From CALLVY01 sp937899855 (GTDB taxonomy: Bacteria; Bacteroidota; Bacteroidia; Chitinophagales; Saprospiraceae), in NCBI GenBank assembly GCA_039820405.1, contig JBCBQC010000092.1, forward strand, positions 1-26,018: a stretch of DNA of 26,018 bases. Direction: 5' to 3'. A model generated the notes under the pieces. The model had not been told where the DNA came from. It searched no databases and saw only the letters and a program-made list of their open reading frames with translations. The translations under genes were made by a program, and so were the position numbers. This document shows positions 23,485-26,018 of this stretch, one piece after another; the first letter of the stretch is position 1; each line of letters starts with the position of its first letter.

Positions 23485-25680
23485 ATGCGTCTATTTGTCC
23501 TCTTGATTGTTCTGTCCTTTGGATTTTCCAACCACCTGATGGGTTTGCACATCATCGGTGGGGAGATGACCTACGAATGTCTTTCTCCCGGTCAGTATGA
23601 GTTTACCCTTACCATTTACCGCGACTGTGCGGGTGGTGGGGCATCCTTTGACAACCCCGCTTTTATTACGGTCTATCAAGAAGGTGCAATCACGCCACTG
23701 CAGACCCTCAACGCCTCTAATCCGTTTATCAACACCCTCAACCCGCAGGACAACAACCCCTGCATCGACGTACCACCGGGAGTTTGTGTACAGGAAGGGC
23801 TCTACACCTTTCGCCTCAGCTTGCCGGTGAGTGATCAGTCCTACTTTGTGGTGTACCAGCGTTGTTGTCGCAACGTGAGCATCAATAATATCGTCACACC
23901 CGGGAATTCCGGTTCGACTTACGGCATCGAGTTGACCCCACTTTCGCAGACCCTCTGCAACAGTTCGCCGGTGTTTGAGGATTTTCCACCCCCTATCATC
24001 TGTGTCAATGAGCCGTTGGACTTTAGCCACATGGCCACGGATGCGGATGGCGATGAGTTGATCTATGAATTTTGTAGCCCCCTACTCGGTGGGACGAATG
24101 CTCGGCCGGTACCGATCCCCGCCTCACCACCGCCCTACCAGCCGGTACAATTTTTACAACCCCTCTTCAATCCGCTCAATCCGGTCGGGGGCCTCCCGCC
24201 GGTAAGCATCAACAGTTCGACGGGATTGCTGACTGGCCTGCCCAATATGCAGGGGCAGTACGTGGTGGGCATCTGCGTATCGGAGTACCGCAACGGGCAG
24301 TTGCTCAGTACGGTGCAGCGTGATTTTCAGTTCAACATCACCCTTTGTGATCCCCGGATTTCGGCCGAGCTGGATGGGGTAGAAGCGGGGGATACCATCG
24401 AATATTTTTTGTGTGGCGAAACAGAGGTAGATTTTATCAACCAGAGTTTTGACGAAGCCTACATTCGGGAATACCTTTGGCAATTCTACCTGCCGGGGCG
24501 GCCCGATCCGGTCACCTTTGATACGCGCGACGTTTCTTTTACCTTTCCCAGCCCCGGTTCGTACCGCGGCCAAATGATACTCAATCCCGGCTCGCAGTGT
24601 ACCGATACGGCCCAGATTCGGGTCCAGATTTCGCCCGAGTTCGAGCCCGTAATCAGTGCGGTGTACGATACCTGCGTGGTAGGGCCGGTGGCGTTTAGCG
24701 ACAGGACACCCGCACAGCCCAATCTCACGATTGTACAGCACTTTTGGGAATTTGGGGACGGTCAAACCTCCGAGTTGGCCAATCCGGTCCACCAGTACGT
24801 GGAGCCGGGCAGTTATCCGGTGCGTCTGACCCTGATCGACGAGATCGGCTGTACCCGACAAGAGGTCATCCGCGTCGATTGGTTTCCGGTACCTCCGGCC
24901 ATCATCTTTGAGCCCAGCTCCTTCGTCGGCTGCCCGGGAGAGGAGATCACCTTTACCAACCTGTCCTTTCCCATCGACGAGACCTACGATATCCGCTGGG
25001 ACTTTGGCGACAACCGGCCCGATTCGGTCATCAGCCCCACCCACCTCTTTGATGAGGCGGGCATCTACTCCATCTTTATCGAGATCACCTCGCCACTCAA
25101 TTGCTATACCTCCGAGCTGTTTCCCGATTGGATCGAGATCGACTCTTTCCCCATCGCCGACTTTTCTTGGGCGCCGGTGGATGACGTGAGTAATTTTATG
25201 CCTACGGTGATGTTCCAGGAGGAATCGACCCGAGCGGTGGAGTGGGAGTGGCAGTTTGGCGAATTTGGCGAAACGATTGGTCCCAATCCCACCTTTACGT
25301 TCCCCGACACGGGCCGCCAGGAGATTCAGCTGATTGTGACCCACCCGTACCTTTGCCAGGACACCATCGTCAAAATCGTCGACGTCACGCCCAAGATTAC
25401 TTTCTTTATGCCCAATGCCTTTACCCCGAATAGCGATGGTAAAAATGAAGTGTTCGGTGCTGTGGGCTTTTTCCGCGGCATTCGGAACTACGAAATGATC
25501 ATCACGGACCGTTGGGGCGGTGCGGTATTCCGCAGTCAGGACCCGGAGACCGGTTGGAACGGCCGGGTCAACAACGTGGGCTCCTGGGCTTCGCAGGGCG
25601 TGTATACTTATCAGATTCGCTTTATGGGGCCGCGGGGCAAGCCCTATCAGTATCGAGGATTTACGACTTTGTTGTATTGA
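23485..25680 (+). CDS. Large surface protein: Cys-rich module, PKD repeats and type B (CHU_C) sorting domain, third paralogue
   Basis: This 731-residue protein has a signal peptide (about 1-21). The Cys-rich module is shorter (22-288): the CDG-APNP-C loop found in the other three proteins is replaced by NARPVPIPASPPPY, removing two cysteines. Other landmarks are intact (HIIGGEMTYECL, IYRDCAGGGASFDNPA, YQRCCRN, DADGDELIYEF, YRNGQLLSTVQRDFQFNIT). Three PKD-like domains follow (WEFGDGQTS, WDFGDNRPD, WQFGEFGET) and a 95-residue type B sorting domain (637-731). The 118-bp upstream gap with a possible -7 box suggests it can be transcribed separately from the first two paralogues. It is a probable T9SS-exported surface protein of unknown ligand. 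Confidence 0.9.
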   Translation: MRLFVLLIVLSFGFSNHLMGLHIIGGEMTYECLSPGQYEFTLTIYRDCAGGGASFDNPAFITVYQEGAITPLQTLNASNPFINTLNPQDNNPCIDVPPGVCVQEGLYTFRLSLPVSDQSYFVVYQRCCRNVSINNIVTPGNSGSTYGIELTPLSQTLCNSSPVFEDFPPPIICVNEPLDFSHMATDADGDELIYEFCSPLLGGTNARPVPIPASPPPYQPVQFLQPLFNPLNPVGGLPPVSINSSTGLLTGLPNMQGQYVVGICVSEYRNGQLLSTVQRDFQFNITLCDPRISAELDGVEAGDTIEYFLCGETEVDFINQSFDEAYIREYLWQFYLPGRPDPVTFDTRDVSFTFPSPGSYRGQMILNPGSQCTDTAQIRVQISPEFEPVISAVYDTCVVGPVAFSDRTPAQPNLTIVQHFWEFGDGQTSELANPVHQYVEPGSYPVRLTLIDEIGCTRQEVIRVDWFPVPPAIIFEPSSFVGCPGEEITFTNLSFPIDETYDIRWDFGDNRPDSVISPTHLFDEAGIYSIFIEITSPLNCYTSELFPDWIEIDSFPIADFSWAPVDDVSNFMPTVMFQEESTRAVEWEWQFGEFGETIGPNPTFTFPDTGRQEIQLIVTHPYLCQDTIVKIVDVTPKITFFMPNAFTPNSDGKNEVFGAVGFFRGIRNYEMIITDRWGGAVFRSQDPETGWNGRVNNVGSWASQGVYTYQIRFMGPRGKPYQYRGFTTLLY

Positions 25681-25905
25681 GGAAGGGGAGGAGACCGGAG
25701 TGGTTTCGCTTTCCTTATCTTGGGAAGGTCCATCGTCGTTGGTGGGGTTTGTTGGGGCGCTGGGAGGAGGAAAGCTTTGCTAAGGCTCCTTGAGAGGAGG
25801 CAATGCTTGAGAAGGGGCCGGCCCGGAAGTGCGTGTTGTTAGAAGTGTTGTGGAAGAGCAAATAAGGAATTGTATCCATTGGAGGTGGGGTGTATTTTGG
25901 GGCTT
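25681..25905. other. Non-coding stretch after the last gene
   Basis: This part is G-rich on the plus strand with several GGAGG and GGGG runs. I see no terminator with a T tract and no supportable gene. Short open frames here are overlapping shadows with skewed composition. Confidence 0.45.
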
Positions 25906-25982
25906 GGGTGGGCCCACCCTCAAGGTGCTGACACAACAGCACCCTGTCTTGTCCTAAAATAGGTTGACCACAAAATGGTCAA
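25906..25982. repeat. Cluster of three perfect inverted repeats near the right window edge
   Basis: Three perfect dyads lie within 77 bp. GGGTGGGCCCACCC (25906-25919) is a 14-bp palindrome. GGTGCTG and CAGCACC (25924-25943) surround a 6-nt loop. TTGACCA and TGGTCAA (25964-25982) surround a 5-nt loop. An ATG three bases after the last dyad opens a frame that runs off the window (MHRKSQSKSGL). The second dyad could be the terminator of the last gene; the third could belong to a mobile element end or an operator. Confidence 0.55.
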
Positions 25983-26018
25983 AAATGCACCGAAAGAGTC
26001 AATCTAAATCAGGATTAA

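Overview
The window looks like chromosomal DNA from a GC-rich member of the Bacteroidota, most likely a Saprospiria/Lewinella-type marine gliding bacterium; that placement is an inference. The evidence is six secreted proteins with type IX secretion (T9SS) C-terminal sorting domains (three type A, three of the gliding-associated CHU_C/type B kind), weak ribosome binding sites, and a few matches to the Bacteroidetes -7 promoter box TAnnTTTG. No tRNA, rRNA, CRISPR array or complete transposase gene was found.

Layout. Positions 1-758 are non-coding and begin inside a degraded copy of a small repeat. Next come a T9SS type A cargo protein (759-1835, followed by a hairpin terminator), an AT-rich orphan lipoprotein (2179-2991, followed by a strong terminator) and an S41 carboxy-terminal processing protease (3257-4921). 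Converging on the protease gene is a cytoplasmic GH36-type alpha-galactosidase (4956-6674, minus strand). Two membrane genes follow, a LytTR regulator and a DUF2306-like protein. A minus-strand pair of P-loop ATPase genes occupies 8381-11737; the second protein carries a TPR/Sel1-like tail. A haloalkane dehalogenase (11932-12822) ends exactly at the first full copy of a 166-bp inverted-repeat-bounded element.

From 12820 to the end the window is mostly surface or secreted proteins. A type A cargo protein (13008-14492) lies between two direct copies of the 166-bp element. It is followed by another type A cargo protein (14764-15738), an exported S9 prolyl-oligopeptidase-like enzyme (15825-17846) and a convergent TsaC/YrdC-type tRNA modification gene (17849-18445). 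Three large colinear paralogues close the window (18827-21091, 21108-23366, 23485-25680). Each has a signal peptide, a Cys-rich module of about 270-285 residues, three PKD-like repeats and a 95-residue type B sorting domain.

The most interesting pattern is that the same Cys-rich N-terminal module occurs four times within 13 kb. It is joined once to a type A sorting domain and three times to PKD repeats plus a type B domain, so the module has been recombined with two different export or anchoring signals. The type A version is the one bracketed by the mobile repeats. The two-ATPase operon is the best candidate for an uncharacterised intracellular system. The right edge contains two perfect small hairpins and may be the start of an insertion sequence.
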